64,000 bases of DNA. It comes from CAIYTF01 sp963664845. Its GTDB lineage: Bacteria; Bacteroidota; Ignavibacteria; Ignavibacteriales; Ignavibacteriaceae. A program made the translations under genes and the position numbers. Numbering within the stretch: the stretch's first letter is position 1; each line of letters opens with the position of its first letter. Positions 1 to 7,826 of this stretch are shown piece by piece. The notes below the pieces were generated by a model. The model was not told the DNA's origin, made no database searches, and worked only from the letters and a program-made list of their open reading frames with translations. The stretch is from the NCBI GenBank assembly GCA_963664845.1, contig OY761615.1, positions 1,736,001 to 1,800,000 on the forward strand, given 5' to 3'.

Positions 1-679
1 TTCCCTCCTGTGCCGAGACCAGATTGGCGCCGCTGATCCCAATATCTGCGGAAAGAAACTTTTGTCTTAAAATATCCCGGGCAAATTCGGTTAACTCTTC
101 ACCCGTTTCCAGTGATTTATCCGTTTTGAAATGCTGTTTAAACAGCTCGGAAATGCTTTCCCGGCTTCTGTGAATTGCCGGTGCTACATTGTGTGATGGC
201 TGCTCTTTTGACACCTGAAGAATGAATTCAGCCAGATCGGTCTCAGCAACCTCAATACCGCTTTTCTCCAAAACGGTGTTTAAGTCTATTTCTTCAGACG
301 TGATGGATTTGGCTTTTACAACCAGCTTTGCATCACAAGAAAGACAAACATTTTTAATATACTCGACAGCCTCTGTTTTTGTTTTTGCATAAAACACTGT
401 CCCGCCTCGAGCAGTAATGGTTTCCGTAAGAGAATTGATAAGTTCAGGCAATCGCTCAATTGAATCCTCTTTTATACGACGGGCCTGATCTTTTAGTGTT
501 TCATAATCATCCAATTCTTTTACGGTTTTATAACGGTTTATATTAAACGTTTGTGTGTTATGACGAACAGCTTCACTTTCCACATCCAAGGCCATTTTTA
601 TCGCCTTGTACAAAACTTCTTTTGAGGATTTGTCGGCAACGTCCCGTGGATGGACTTTATAATTATTTATATTTCCCAT
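1..679 (-). CDS. lutB: LutB/LldF, iron-sulfur subunit of L-lactate oxidation complex (partial)
   Basis: An open frame reads leftwards from an ATG at 679 and leaves the window without a stop, so only about 226 N-terminal residues are visible. This part matches the LUD domain of LutB/LldF: the stretch LGxSGAN-like 'SADIGISGANLVSAQEG' near the cut end and 'KSITSEEIDLN' before it are family hallmarks. The C-terminal CxxCxxC ferredoxin-like part must lie outside. The family works with LutA and LutC to oxidise L-lactate to pyruvate in the cytoplasm. It starts 4 bp after lutC stops, so it is the last visible gene of the microcompartment operon. A lutA gene may lie further left. Confidence 0.9.
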   Translation of the reverse strand, partial: MGNINNYKVHPRDVADKSSKEVLYKAIKMALDVESEAVRHNTQTFNINRYKTVKELDDYETLKDQARRIKEDSIERLPELINSLTETITARGGTVFYAKTKTEAVEYIKNVCLSCDAKLVVKAKSITSEEIDLNTVLEKSGIEVAETDLAEFILQVSKEQPSHNVAPAIHRSRESISELFKQHFKTDKSLETGEELTEFARDILRQKFLSADIGISGANLVSAQEG

Positions 680-683
680 TTGC

Positions 684-1223
684 TTACTCCAGGATTATGA
701 TATGCAATTTCCCCGGACCATGTACGCCTCTTACCAGGGGACCCATATCAGCTGTTGCACTTGGGCCGGTAATAATTGAAAAGCTCCGCTGCAATCCTTT
801 TCCATCCAAATAATCGTTTGAAAAGAGGTTACGTGGCCTGGGAATTATTGTTTTGCTGTCCACGACTACTATATGTCTGCGAGAAAGCATGCTAACCGGA
901 CCGGATAGATTGTCTGAAACCGATATGCATACCGAACCTGTTGACGCAATACCGCAGAATGCATCCGTAACACCAGTTCGAATTGTAGAGATTTGTTCCT
1001 TTGCAGGATTAGTAACAACGTTTACATTTCCCCTTATTGCTGAGAATAATTCAGCACTCAAATCATTAGGTTGAGCCAATAATATTGCATCCCCTTCAGA
1101 AGCCGTCAGTATTGCATCGCGCAGTAATTCAGGATTTGTATGAATTACTTCAACAGTTGCCATAACTTCCTTTGCGGAAGCCATAAACTGTTCAATAATA
1201 TGGATACTTGATTCGTGGGGCAT
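684..1223 (-). CDS. lutC: LutC/LldG, LUD-domain lactate utilization protein
   Basis: The 179-residue product is a single LUD domain, as expected for LutC/LldG (usually about 190-240 aa, so this one is short). Family signs are 'DAFCGIASTGSVCIS', 'SMLSRRHIVVVD' and the C-terminal 'ITGPSATADMGPLVRGVHGP', which is the typical GPS-T-DI-GVHGP ending. LutC is a non-redox partner in the LutABC complex that turns L-lactate into pyruvate. The gene lies 10 bp after rhaB and 4 bp before lutB. Its place in the sugar operon implies that lactate is a product of the microcompartment pathway and is then oxidised (inference). Confidence 0.9.
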   Translation of the reverse strand: MPHESSIHIIEQFMASAKEVMATVEVIHTNPELLRDAILTASEGDAILLAQPNDLSAELFSAIRGNVNVVTNPAKEQISTIRTGVTDAFCGIASTGSVCISVSDNLSGPVSMLSRRHIVVVDSKTIIPRPRNLFSNDYLDGKGLQRSFSIITGPSATADMGPLVRGVHGPGKLHIIILE

Positions 1224-1233
1224 AATAACAAGT

Positions 1234-2727
1234 CTATCCTAATATGCTTAAATATTTTTGTTCGTTGTTCAGGAAATATTGTGAGTTCGCAGGTTCGTAA
1301 ACTTTTACCTCAAACGACTTTCCAACCATTTTTCGCCATGCCTGAATATCAGTAACTGCGCCGGTTGCTATTGCCTGAACCCCAAAATTACCAATAATAG
1401 TTCCTTCGGTCGGTCCGGCAAAAACCCGTCGCCCAATGGCGTCAGCAGTAAGTTGTGTTAAAAGTTCGTTCTGTATGCCACCACCTACCGCATGCAACAC
1501 CTTGATCTTTTTACCCGAAATCTGTTCAATTTCATCGATTGTTTTCTTATAACTGAATGCCAGGCTCTCAAGAATAACTCTTACAAGAAATCCTGCATCA
1601 GGCTTGACTGTTTGCCCGGTTTCCGACAAATAAGACATAATTTTTCCCGGCATTTCTCCTGCTTTCAAAAATCTTTTATCATTCAAGTCGACCCAGGAAC
1701 CCGCCGGGCCATTCTCTCTGGCCAAGGCAACTAATGCCGGATAACTGTAATCAGCCGATTTTTCCAGCCAAAAGCGTCTGCATTCCTGTATTGGCCAAAG
1801 ACCTATGATATTTTTCAGGAAACGCACGGTATTATTAACTCCGCCCTCATTTGTATAGTTTGCTTCCATTGCCTCAGGTGAAAGGAATGGTTGTTCTGTT
1901 TCAATCCCCATAAGTGACCAGGTTCCGGAACTTAAAAACGCCCAGTCCTCTCCTGAAACAGGAACCGAAGCCACCGCCGAAGCTGTATCATGACTGGCGC
2001 TTGCAATTACCGGGATGTTCTTACTCAGTCCCGTTTTTTCCGCAATTGAAGGTAAAAGCGTCCCTAATGAGGTACCAGCCTCAACAAGTTCCGGGAAAAT
2101 TCTCCGTGGCAGATTGAAAGCATCAATTAACTCCCAACACCACTGTCTTGAAAAGGGATCAACAAGGCTTGTCGTGCTAGCGTTGGTGTACTCACCTTTT
2201 TTTACACCTGATAACAAATAGCTTAAATAATCCGGGATGAGAAGCATTTTATCAGCTGCGTTCAACATAGTTACACTGTTTATTTTCTCAGCCAAAAGTT
2301 GAAACAACGTGTTAAACTGAGCGAATTGAATCCCGGTTTTCTCATACAATATGGTTTTTTTAACAACTTTAAACGCTTGTTCCATGATGTCATCGGTCCT
2401 GTCATCCCGGTAATGGTAAGGATACCCAAGTAATTTTCCTTCCGGACTCAAGAGGGCATAATCAACGGCCCAGGTATCAATTCCTACACCATCAAATTCA
2501 CTGCCAAACTTCTGTTGCGCATTGGATAATCCAATAAGCAATTCATTATAAATTGCCAGGATATCCCAATGAAGCCCATTTTCGAGTTTTATACAATGAG
2601 TTGTAAATCGATGTACTTCATGCAGTTTGATTATGTTGTTCTCCAAAAGCGCAACTACGCACCGCCCGCTTTCGGCACCAAGATCAAACCCAATATATTT
2701 TTTACCGTCAGTTAAGTTTGCCGTCAT
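1234..2727 (-). CDS. rhaB: Rhamnulokinase (FGGY sugar kinase)
   Basis: The 497-residue protein has the two-domain FGGY kinase layout. The N-terminal phosphate-binding motif 'FDLGAESGR' is at about residues 14-22. 'IDTWAVDYALL' and 'YHYRDDRTDDIM' follow, and the C-terminal adenosine-binding 'VGGGIQN' and 'GPTEGTIIGNFGVQA' are present. These motifs and the length fit RhaB, which phosphorylates L-rhamnulose to L-rhamnulose-1-phosphate. L-fuculokinase is the main alternative, and a kinase acting on both ketoses is possible. It supplies the substrate for the class II aldolase two genes upstream. Rhamnose isomerase is not in the window. Confidence 0.88.
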   Translation of the reverse strand: MTANLTDGKKYIGFDLGAESGRCVVALLENNIIKLHEVHRFTTHCIKLENGLHWDILAIYNELLIGLSNAQQKFGSEFDGVGIDTWAVDYALLSPEGKLLGYPYHYRDDRTDDIMEQAFKVVKKTILYEKTGIQFAQFNTLFQLLAEKINSVTMLNAADKMLLIPDYLSYLLSGVKKGEYTNASTTSLVDPFSRQWCWELIDAFNLPRRIFPELVEAGTSLGTLLPSIAEKTGLSKNIPVIASASHDTASAVASVPVSGEDWAFLSSGTWSLMGIETEQPFLSPEAMEANYTNEGGVNNTVRFLKNIIGLWPIQECRRFWLEKSADYSYPALVALARENGPAGSWVDLNDKRFLKAGEMPGKIMSYLSETGQTVKPDAGFLVRVILESLAFSYKKTIDEIEQISGKKIKVLHAVGGGIQNELLTQLTADAIGRRVFAGPTEGTIIGNFGVQAIATGAVTDIQAWRKMVGKSFEVKVYEPANSQYFLNNEQKYLSILG

Positions 2728-2782
2728 AGCTATAATCGTTCCATTTTCTCAGTATTTGCAAAAGAGTTTTACGTGTCGTAAA

Positions 2783-3952
2783 TTATTTATTCTCAAGAAA
2801 GGTTTTGATTTCAGAGGCAACAATAAGCTCTTCATTAGTGGGGATTATTGCTGCTTTTATTTTTGAACTATCTTTCGAAATCAACCCTTCAGAAGTGCCG
2901 AAGTTATTTCTTTCGTCATCCAAAATAATTCCGAGGTTTTCCATATTAGCCAATATCAGCCTTCTGAGAAGAGCAGAATACTGTCCTGCCCCGGCAGTAA
3001 AAGCAATGCAATCCGCTCCATTAAGAACAGCCAAATACTCTCCGATGTATTTTTTCACACCATAGGCAAAGGTTTTAAATGCGAGAGAGGCATGAGCATC
3101 GCCCTTAAACATTGCCTCTTCAATATCGCGTAAATCACCACTGGAGCCCGATATGCCTAATAAACCGCTTTTATACAGCAGCACATCTCCAGCCTTTTGC
3201 GGAGAAAATTTCTCCTTTTCCATTAAGTAGAGCAGTGCAAACGGATCAAAATCACCGACTCTTTTCGCGTTGAGTAGCCCGCTTTGAGGACTCATACCCA
3301 TTGAAGTATCTATTGATTTCCCATCTTTTATAGCACAAACTGATGAACTTCCGCCGAGGTGACAGGAGATAACTTTATTTGCGGAGAACAATTCTTTTGC
3401 CCGTTTGGCTATATATCGGTGTGATGCACCATGGAATCCATATTTCCTGATCCCATATTTTTCAGCATATTCCCATGGAATGCCATATGTATAGGCTTCA
3501 GGTGGAATATTCTGATGGAAATGAGTTTCAAATAAACCAAGCAAAGGCGTTGCCGGTAACAGTTTTTTAAAGATTGAAATTGCCGCTGTGTAAACATCTG
3601 TGTGTACCGGAGCCAGGAAATGATATTCCTGCATCGCATTGAGCACCTGATCGGTTAAACGAACACAACCCGTTATTCCTTTTGCGTGCACGGTTTTGAA
3701 ACCAACGGCAGTTACTTCATCAATAAGATATTTTTCCCTGATTGTAGTTAAGGTGAGATTAACTGCAAATTTATAATCCGGGACCTCCAGGTGAACCACT
3801 TTTTTAGACTCCCCATCGAAGATAAACGAATATATTCCCTGCTGATCTCCAATCCTCTCTACGGTTGCCTGATATAACACGGTCATATCGGTCATGTCAT
3901 ATAATTTGCACTTATAGGATGTGCTGCCGGGATTAGCAATTAAAATTTTCAT
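2783..3952 (-). CDS. Divergent acetate kinase family protein (probable lactate/propionate kinase of the microcompartment)
   Basis: The 389-residue product aligns along its length with acetate kinases: 'NPGSTSYK' at the start, 'GIRKYGFHGASHRY' at about 167-180, 'SCHLGGSSSV', 'DTSMGMSP' and 'IPTNEELIVA' near the end. It deviates at residues that are catalytic in the Methanosarcina enzyme. The R of 'GHRVVHGG' is K86 here ('GFKTVHAKG', HGG replaced by HAKG), the catalytic D of 'FDTAFH' is E142 ('FETHFH'), and 'GIGENS' has become 'GAGQYS'. R231 and the C-terminal Glu are kept. In this operon the expected reaction is lactyl- or propionyl-phosphate plus ADP giving acid plus ATP, after PduL. The substrate is inferred, and loss of activity is also possible. 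Confidence 0.82.
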   Translation of the reverse strand: MKILIANPGSTSYKCKLYDMTDMTVLYQATVERIGDQQGIYSFIFDGESKKVVHLEVPDYKFAVNLTLTTIREKYLIDEVTAVGFKTVHAKGITGCVRLTDQVLNAMQEYHFLAPVHTDVYTAAISIFKKLLPATPLLGLFETHFHQNIPPEAYTYGIPWEYAEKYGIRKYGFHGASHRYIAKRAKELFSANKVISCHLGGSSSVCAIKDGKSIDTSMGMSPQSGLLNAKRVGDFDPFALLYLMEKEKFSPQKAGDVLLYKSGLLGISGSSGDLRDIEEAMFKGDAHASLAFKTFAYGVKKYIGEYLAVLNGADCIAFTAGAGQYSALLRRLILANMENLGIILDDERNNFGTSEGLISKDSSKIKAAIIPTNEELIVASEIKTFLENK

Positions 3953-3982
3953 GCTTGAGTTCCGATGGTTACGTGAATAAAA

Positions 3983-4786
3983 TTATCCTTGCTTTATCTT
4001 TGCCAAAACTCTTTCCGTGATTTCCTTAATGGTGCGTTCCGTGCTATCTGTCTGACATGAACATGATGATTCGGGTGCAGAGAATGAAGTTGTTTCCCTG
4101 CCTTTCATTGGTGAAGTATCACACGAAGCAACTCGTCCCTGTAGTTTGAATTTATCGCGCAAACTCATTAAACGATCCCGCTCGTATTCCGGCAACACGT
4201 TCATGTTTCCCATTTGAATAGCCTTCCAGACAATACTTGCAGTATGCTCAAGGGTTTCCATTTTAAAGTATGCGTTGAGGAGATCGCTCCCCAAGGTCAA
4301 TGCTCCGTGATTTTCCAATAATATTGCATCCGAATTTTGTATATGCTCCCTGATCGCGTCAGGTATTTCCATTGTGGATGGAAGCCCGTATTTTGCTGTT
4401 GGAACTGCTCCAATAATTATTACAGCTTCTGGCAAAACACATTTGTTGAGAGGAATGCCGGCCACTGCAAAGCTCGTAGCATAGGGAGGATGAGCATGGA
4501 CAACAGATTTAATATCAGGACGTTCTTTATAAACCTCGATATGCATTTTTACTTCACTCGATGGTCTGAATTTGGAGCTGCCTGCAATAACCCTGCCGGT
4601 CATGTCGGTTTTTATGATCATTTCTTCCGTCATGAATCCTTTGCTCACTCCGGTAGGTGTGGTTAATAATTCGTTGTCACCTATACGAATTGAGATATTG
4701 CCGTCGTTAGCAGCAACATATCCACGCGTCCATATACGTTTACCGATTTCAACAATAAGCTTTTTCAGTTCCCATTCATTGCCCAT
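3983..4786 (-). CDS. Class II aldolase, L-fuculose/L-rhamnulose-1-phosphate aldolase type, with C-terminal encapsulation peptide
   Basis: Residues 1 to about 210 form a class II aldolase/adducin domain: 'NDGNISIRIG', the zinc-binding 'VVHAHPPYATSFAV' and the distal metal His in 'LLENHGALTLGS'. The family cleaves fuculose- or rhamnulose-1-phosphate to DHAP and L-lactaldehyde. The protein is about 50 residues longer than plain FucA. The extra tail has a Ser/Cys-rich linker (SSCSCQTDSTE) followed by an amphipathic helix, 'TIKEITERVLAKIKQG', which ends the protein and looks like an encapsulation peptide. An equivalent C-terminal extension is known for the planctomycetal fucose/rhamnose microcompartment aldolase. 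The ATG is preceded by AAGGA at a good distance. Which sugar phosphate is preferred cannot be read from sequence. Confidence 0.88.
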   Translation of the reverse strand: MGNEWELKKLIVEIGKRIWTRGYVAANDGNISIRIGDNELLTTPTGVSKGFMTEEMIIKTDMTGRVIAGSSKFRPSSEVKMHIEVYKERPDIKSVVHAHPPYATSFAVAGIPLNKCVLPEAVIIIGAVPTAKYGLPSTMEIPDAIREHIQNSDAILLENHGALTLGSDLLNAYFKMETLEHTASIVWKAIQMGNMNVLPEYERDRLMSLRDKFKLQGRVASCDTSPMKGRETTSFSAPESSCSCQTDSTERTIKEITERVLAKIKQG

Positions 4787-4802
4787 AGTACATATTCCTT
4801 AC

Positions 4803-5372
4803 TTAGATTAATTCTCGTAAAACTTCTTCATGTGGATTATTAATAATTACATAGCCCGCAAGCATGCCATCTTGTTTTATGTATTCGAGCGCTGGCCTTA
4901 CAGCTGCTTCCAAGGCATCAATATTACCAGTCATTACCACAAATCCTTTCCCTCCCACCGCCATTGCAACGTGAATCCTGATGATCTCCAGATTGGCTTC
5001 CTTAACGGCATAATCCGCGGCTCGTATCGCAGAAACAACAGAGAAAGTTTCGATCACCAATACGGCCCCTATTTTCTTGCCTGTTGCAACTTGAATAGTA
5101 GTCGAACCTGCAATCGCAGGAAATACCCGTGGATCCAGATTGGGGATCGCGGCGAGATTAACCACCGAAAATCCCCCTATTTCCCTTGCAATCCCGATAG
5201 CAGTTTCCACATCTGCTACATTACCTCTTACCACCATAAAATACTTCCCTGAACAAATGGTCCTGGCAACCAGCTTTTCAACATTAGCAGATTTTAGAAC
5301 CGCGTCCTGAACTTCAAATCCTTTGTAAATGCTGGCTAATTCAATAATTCCGATCGAGTTTCTGTTTTCCAT
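4803..5372 (-). CDS. pduT: Tandem-domain shell protein (BMC-T), PduT-like with pore cysteine
   Basis: The 189-residue protein contains two BMC domains: residues about 5-85 with 'SANVEKLVARTICSGKY', and about 98-180 with 'VKEANLEIIRIHVAMAVGGKG'. Such proteins form pseudohexameric trimers in the shell. C40 in 'ARTICSGKY' sits where Salmonella PduT has Cys38 ('SKTICPGKF'), the ligand that holds a [4Fe-4S] cluster at the trimer's three-fold axis. The start codon overlaps the stop of the pduS-like gene (TAATG), and in Pdu systems PduS and PduT are partners. It therefore probably carries electrons across the shell. Confidence 0.92.
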   Translation of the reverse strand: MENRNSIGIIELASIYKGFEVQDAVLKSANVEKLVARTICSGKYFMVVRGNVADVETAIGIAREIGGFSVVNLAAIPNLDPRVFPAIAGSTTIQVATGKKIGAVLVIETFSVVSAIRAADYAVKEANLEIIRIHVAMAVGGKGFVVMTGNIDALEAAVRPALEYIKQDGMLAGYVIINNPHEEVLRELI

Positions 5373-6670
5373 TAATTCCTTTGAATGATGATTTCACCTG
5401 GTGAAACTTTTTCTATAATACCTGCAATTGAAGCATGAACATTGCTTGAAATTTTTCCTGAAGCTTTGGCAATCAAATCATATTTCTGAACTGCGTTACC
5501 TTCTGTTACCACGGGTTGAGCGGGTGCTCCCACGTGTTTATCCAGAGGTACACGAACTGACATTGGGTTGATATTAAAATTCTTGAGAGGGCCCTTGTCC
5601 TGGAACATATGAACATCGAGTCGCTGCATGAGTTTTTGTGTGGGAACTTTACGGAAGTCGTACATTGGGTGAACCGAGATATGATCGCCTGTCCATGTTA
5701 AATTCTGTTGCCTGGCAAGACGCTTTTCAATTACCGCAGCGCCACGAGGATCCAGACCTTCCGGGCAGGCATACATTGTACATAAATTACACTCACAGCA
5801 GGAGAGATTTCCTGGGTCAAGCATTGGAAAGTCTTCCCGGGTAAACATCCGGTTCCGCATCGCCGTTTCAGGTCTTACCGGCTGGCCCAGTAAGTATCTT
5901 GGACAAAACTCCGTGCAAAAATAACACTGGTCACAGCCGGCTTTAGCAATAATATCAGTAGCATGTTCGGAGTTGAACCGTTTATACATGGTCACACAAT
6001 GGTGGTTCTCCGGCAACACAATCAAAGCACCTGTTCTTTTGGTAACCACCATATTAAGATCATCCTCCAATACGCCCATCATTAACCCACCCGATCTCAC
6101 CAGAAAGGCGGGTGTTGTAATTTCAAATTTCGAAAGTACTTCATGGTAGGTTGTTCCGACAGGAACCCTAATGGTCGCAGGCTCTGCAACTGCCCCGGCT
6201 ATGGAAATGAATTTTTCAACAACCGGCTTGCCCATCCCTATATTGTATAATGTTTCGACATTCTGTACTAAACAACCGACTGAAATGGGTAATGCACCCG
6301 GCTGAACAATTCTTTTAGTAGTCATATATATCAACGTTACTTCATCACCTGCCGGATATACATCCTCAACCGTAACAACTTCAATAGAGGCAGATACTTT
6401 GGACCTTAAAAGCTCAATTTCTTCCGGGTGTTTGTTCTTAATGCCAATAATACCCTTGGCCGCCCCCGTGAGATCCATGACAATTTGCATGCCCAGTAAG
6501 ATAACGTCGCTGTAATGTAAAAGCAATTCCATATCTTTATGCAGGAGCGGCTCACATTCAGCAGCATTCATAATTATGGTATCAGCCCTTGCATTCAGCT
6601 TAATGTGTGTCGGAAACCCGGCTCCACCAGCTCCAATGATCCCATAGTTTTCAATATCATTTATTGTCAT
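5372..6670 (-). CDS. pduS: PduS/RnfC-like flavin and iron-sulfur electron carrier
   Basis: The 432-residue protein starts with the RnfC-type nucleotide/FMN region ('GIIGAGGAGFPTHIKL', residues 10-25, and 'NAAECEPLLHKD' at 35-46). It then has a SLBB-like domain and two ferredoxin-type clusters: C246, C249, C252, C256 and C291, C294, C297, C302. PduS in Pdu compartments is an NAD(P)H-dependent cobalamin reductase bound to PduT. No B12 enzyme is encoded in this window, so reduction of cobalamin is not the likely job here. Reoxidation of NADH made by the aldehyde dehydrogenase, with electrons leaving through the PduT-like trimer, fits better (inference). Confidence 0.9.
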   Translation of the reverse strand: MTINDIENYGIIGAGGAGFPTHIKLNARADTIIMNAAECEPLLHKDMELLLHYSDVILLGMQIVMDLTGAAKGIIGIKNKHPEEIELLRSKVSASIEVVTVEDVYPAGDEVTLIYMTTKRIVQPGALPISVGCLVQNVETLYNIGMGKPVVEKFISIAGAVAEPATIRVPVGTTYHEVLSKFEITTPAFLVRSGGLMMGVLEDDLNMVVTKRTGALIVLPENHHCVTMYKRFNSEHATDIIAKAGCDQCYFCTEFCPRYLLGQPVRPETAMRNRMFTREDFPMLDPGNLSCCECNLCTMYACPEGLDPRGAAVIEKRLARQQNLTWTGDHISVHPMYDFRKVPTQKLMQRLDVHMFQDKGPLKNFNINPMSVRVPLDKHVGAPAQPVVTEGNAVQKYDLIAKASGKISSNVHASIAGIIEKVSPGEIIIQRN

Positions 6671-6685
6671 TCAGCGTCAGTATTT

Positions 6686-6961
6686 TTATATATCATGATA
6701 AGAAATGGACTCCACGACGGCCATTATGAGAGTCCGTATTGGAGCCGCCTTTAAATTGAATACTGTTTTTGCAACACCCGGGGCGCCACCGCAGATCACG
6801 ACATCTCCTACGCCGGCTCCAACGTAGTCAATGGCGACCCATTCATCTCCTTCTGCCTGCCCGTCGGGCAAAATTGGCTGAACAAGATAAATAGTCCTCC
6901 CATTATACGACGGGTGTTTTATGGTTGAAATAATCTTCTTTTGTACTTTAGCCAGAAACAT
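6686..6961 (-). CDS. Pentameric shell vertex protein (BMC-P, EutN/CcmL family)
   Basis: The 91-residue product is a complete EutN/CcmL domain: N-terminal strand 'MFLAKVQKKIISTIKHP', the central 'WVAIDYVGAGVGDVVICGG' and the terminal 'APIRTLIMAVVESI'. Pentamers of this fold cap the vertices of the shell. It is the most divergent N-terminus of the four BMC-P proteins here, because it lacks the usual 'xGxVIGxV' start. The ATG overlaps the end of the next BMC-P gene by one base, so three BMC-P genes are translated as a coupled block (6686-7505). Confidence 0.93.
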   Translation of the reverse strand: MFLAKVQKKIISTIKHPSYNGRTIYLVQPILPDGQAEGDEWVAIDYVGAGVGDVVICGGAPGVAKTVFNLKAAPIRTLIMAVVESISYHDI

Positions 6962-7224
6962 CAGGCAATTCCATCCACTAAAAGTACAATACTGGCATTG
7001 ACCGGCGCAAAGCCAGACTCAAAGGCCTCAACCGCATCGGTGCTGGTTACATAAACCACCCGGTCGCCCAACGACGCGATATTTTGCGGGTCAGCAACCA
7101 CCAGCGGTGATACTGTACTTTTCCCATTCGCGTTTATTGGCTGCACTATGTGCATTCGGCATCCTTGCAGTTCTTTCACCTTCTTTGATGCCCAAACGTT
7201 TCCAATAACACGACCCAATTTCAT
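6961..7224 (-). CDS. Pentameric shell vertex protein (BMC-P, EutN/CcmL family)
   Basis: The 87-residue protein begins 'MKLGRVIGNVWASKKV', the classic EutN/CcmL opening. It continues with 'HIVQPIN', 'GDRVVYVTSTDA' and the C-terminal 'APVNASIVLLVDGI'. It is predicted to form a vertex pentamer. The start overlaps the previous BMC-P gene by 4 bp. Two or three different BMC-P paralogues per locus are typical of PVM-type compartments, and this is one of four here. Confidence 0.93.
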   Translation of the reverse strand: MKLGRVIGNVWASKKVKELQGCRMHIVQPINANGKSTVSPLVVADPQNIASLGDRVVYVTSTDAVEAFESGFAPVNASIVLLVDGIA

Positions 7225-7505
7225 TTTCCTTTTTTCACTTCAGCGACTTGTACATCATCAATAATTGCAATTATTACTGCATCAATCGGGGCATTTTTTG
7301 TTGACTCTGTCATCCGGGCCGATGATCCAAATGATAGCAGAACAAAACTTCCTTCACCTGCCTGAACTGCATCAACAGCTATGTGATACGTCTTTAAGGG
7401 AGAACCCAGATGATCTGCCTCTTTGCACAGGAGAAGTTTTTTCCCGTTCAGGTTTTCATCTTTTTGAGAGGAGATAACTGTACCAATTACTTTAGCGAAA
7501 ATCAT
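7221..7505 (-). CDS. Pentameric shell vertex protein (BMC-P, EutN/CcmL family)
   Basis: The 94-residue EutN/CcmL protein has 'MIFAKVIGTVISSQKDE' at the N-terminus, 'LLLCKEADHLG', 'AVQAGEGSFVLLSFGSSAR' in the middle and 'APIDAVIIAIIDDV' at the end. The central 'GEGS-V-L-GSSAR' is close to that in CcmL and PduN. It is therefore a likely vertex protein. It lies 11 bp after the preceding BMC-H gene and overlaps the following BMC-P by 4 bp. Confidence 0.94.
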   Translation of the reverse strand: MIFAKVIGTVISSQKDENLNGKKLLLCKEADHLGSPLKTYHIAVDAVQAGEGSFVLLSFGSSARMTESTKNAPIDAVIIAIIDDVQVAEVKKGK

Positions 7506-7516
7506 TTTTTGTAAGC

Positions 7517-7792
7517 TTATCGTATGAAGGTCTTACTCAGTTCATCAACAGGACGCGGTATTATTAATTGCGAGACTACCTCACCTATTTTGGATGCTGC
7601 ATCTACTGCTGATTCGATGGCGGATCGTACAGCTGCCACATCACCTTCAACCACGAACGACACATAGCCGCTGCCGACTTGTCGCCATTCCACCAATTCG
7701 ACATTTGCTGCTTTTACCGCTGTGTCAGCACCCTGAATAAGCGGTGCGAATCCCTTTGTTTCCAATATGCCAATTGCATTTCCTGCTGCCAT
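7517..7792 (-). CDS. Hexameric shell protein (BMC-H)
   Basis: The 91-residue protein is a single BMC domain: 'NAIGILETKGFAPLIQGADTA', 'KAANVELVEW', 'GSGYVSFVVEGDVAAVRSAI' and 'VVSQLIIPRPVDEL'. Such proteins form the hexagonal tiles of the shell facets. The pore loop reads 'QVGSGYVS', differing from the two other BMC-H copies ('KVGGGRVS' and 'EIGGAYVT'), so the three hexamers probably have pores of different size or charge. It lies between the aldehyde dehydrogenase and the BMC-P block. Confidence 0.95.
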   Translation of the reverse strand: MAAGNAIGILETKGFAPLIQGADTAVKAANVELVEWRQVGSGYVSFVVEGDVAAVRSAIESAVDAASKIGEVVSQLIIPRPVDELSKTFIR

Positions 7793-7826
7793 TTCAATTC
7801 TCCAAAATTCTCTTTAAAAATTAGTA

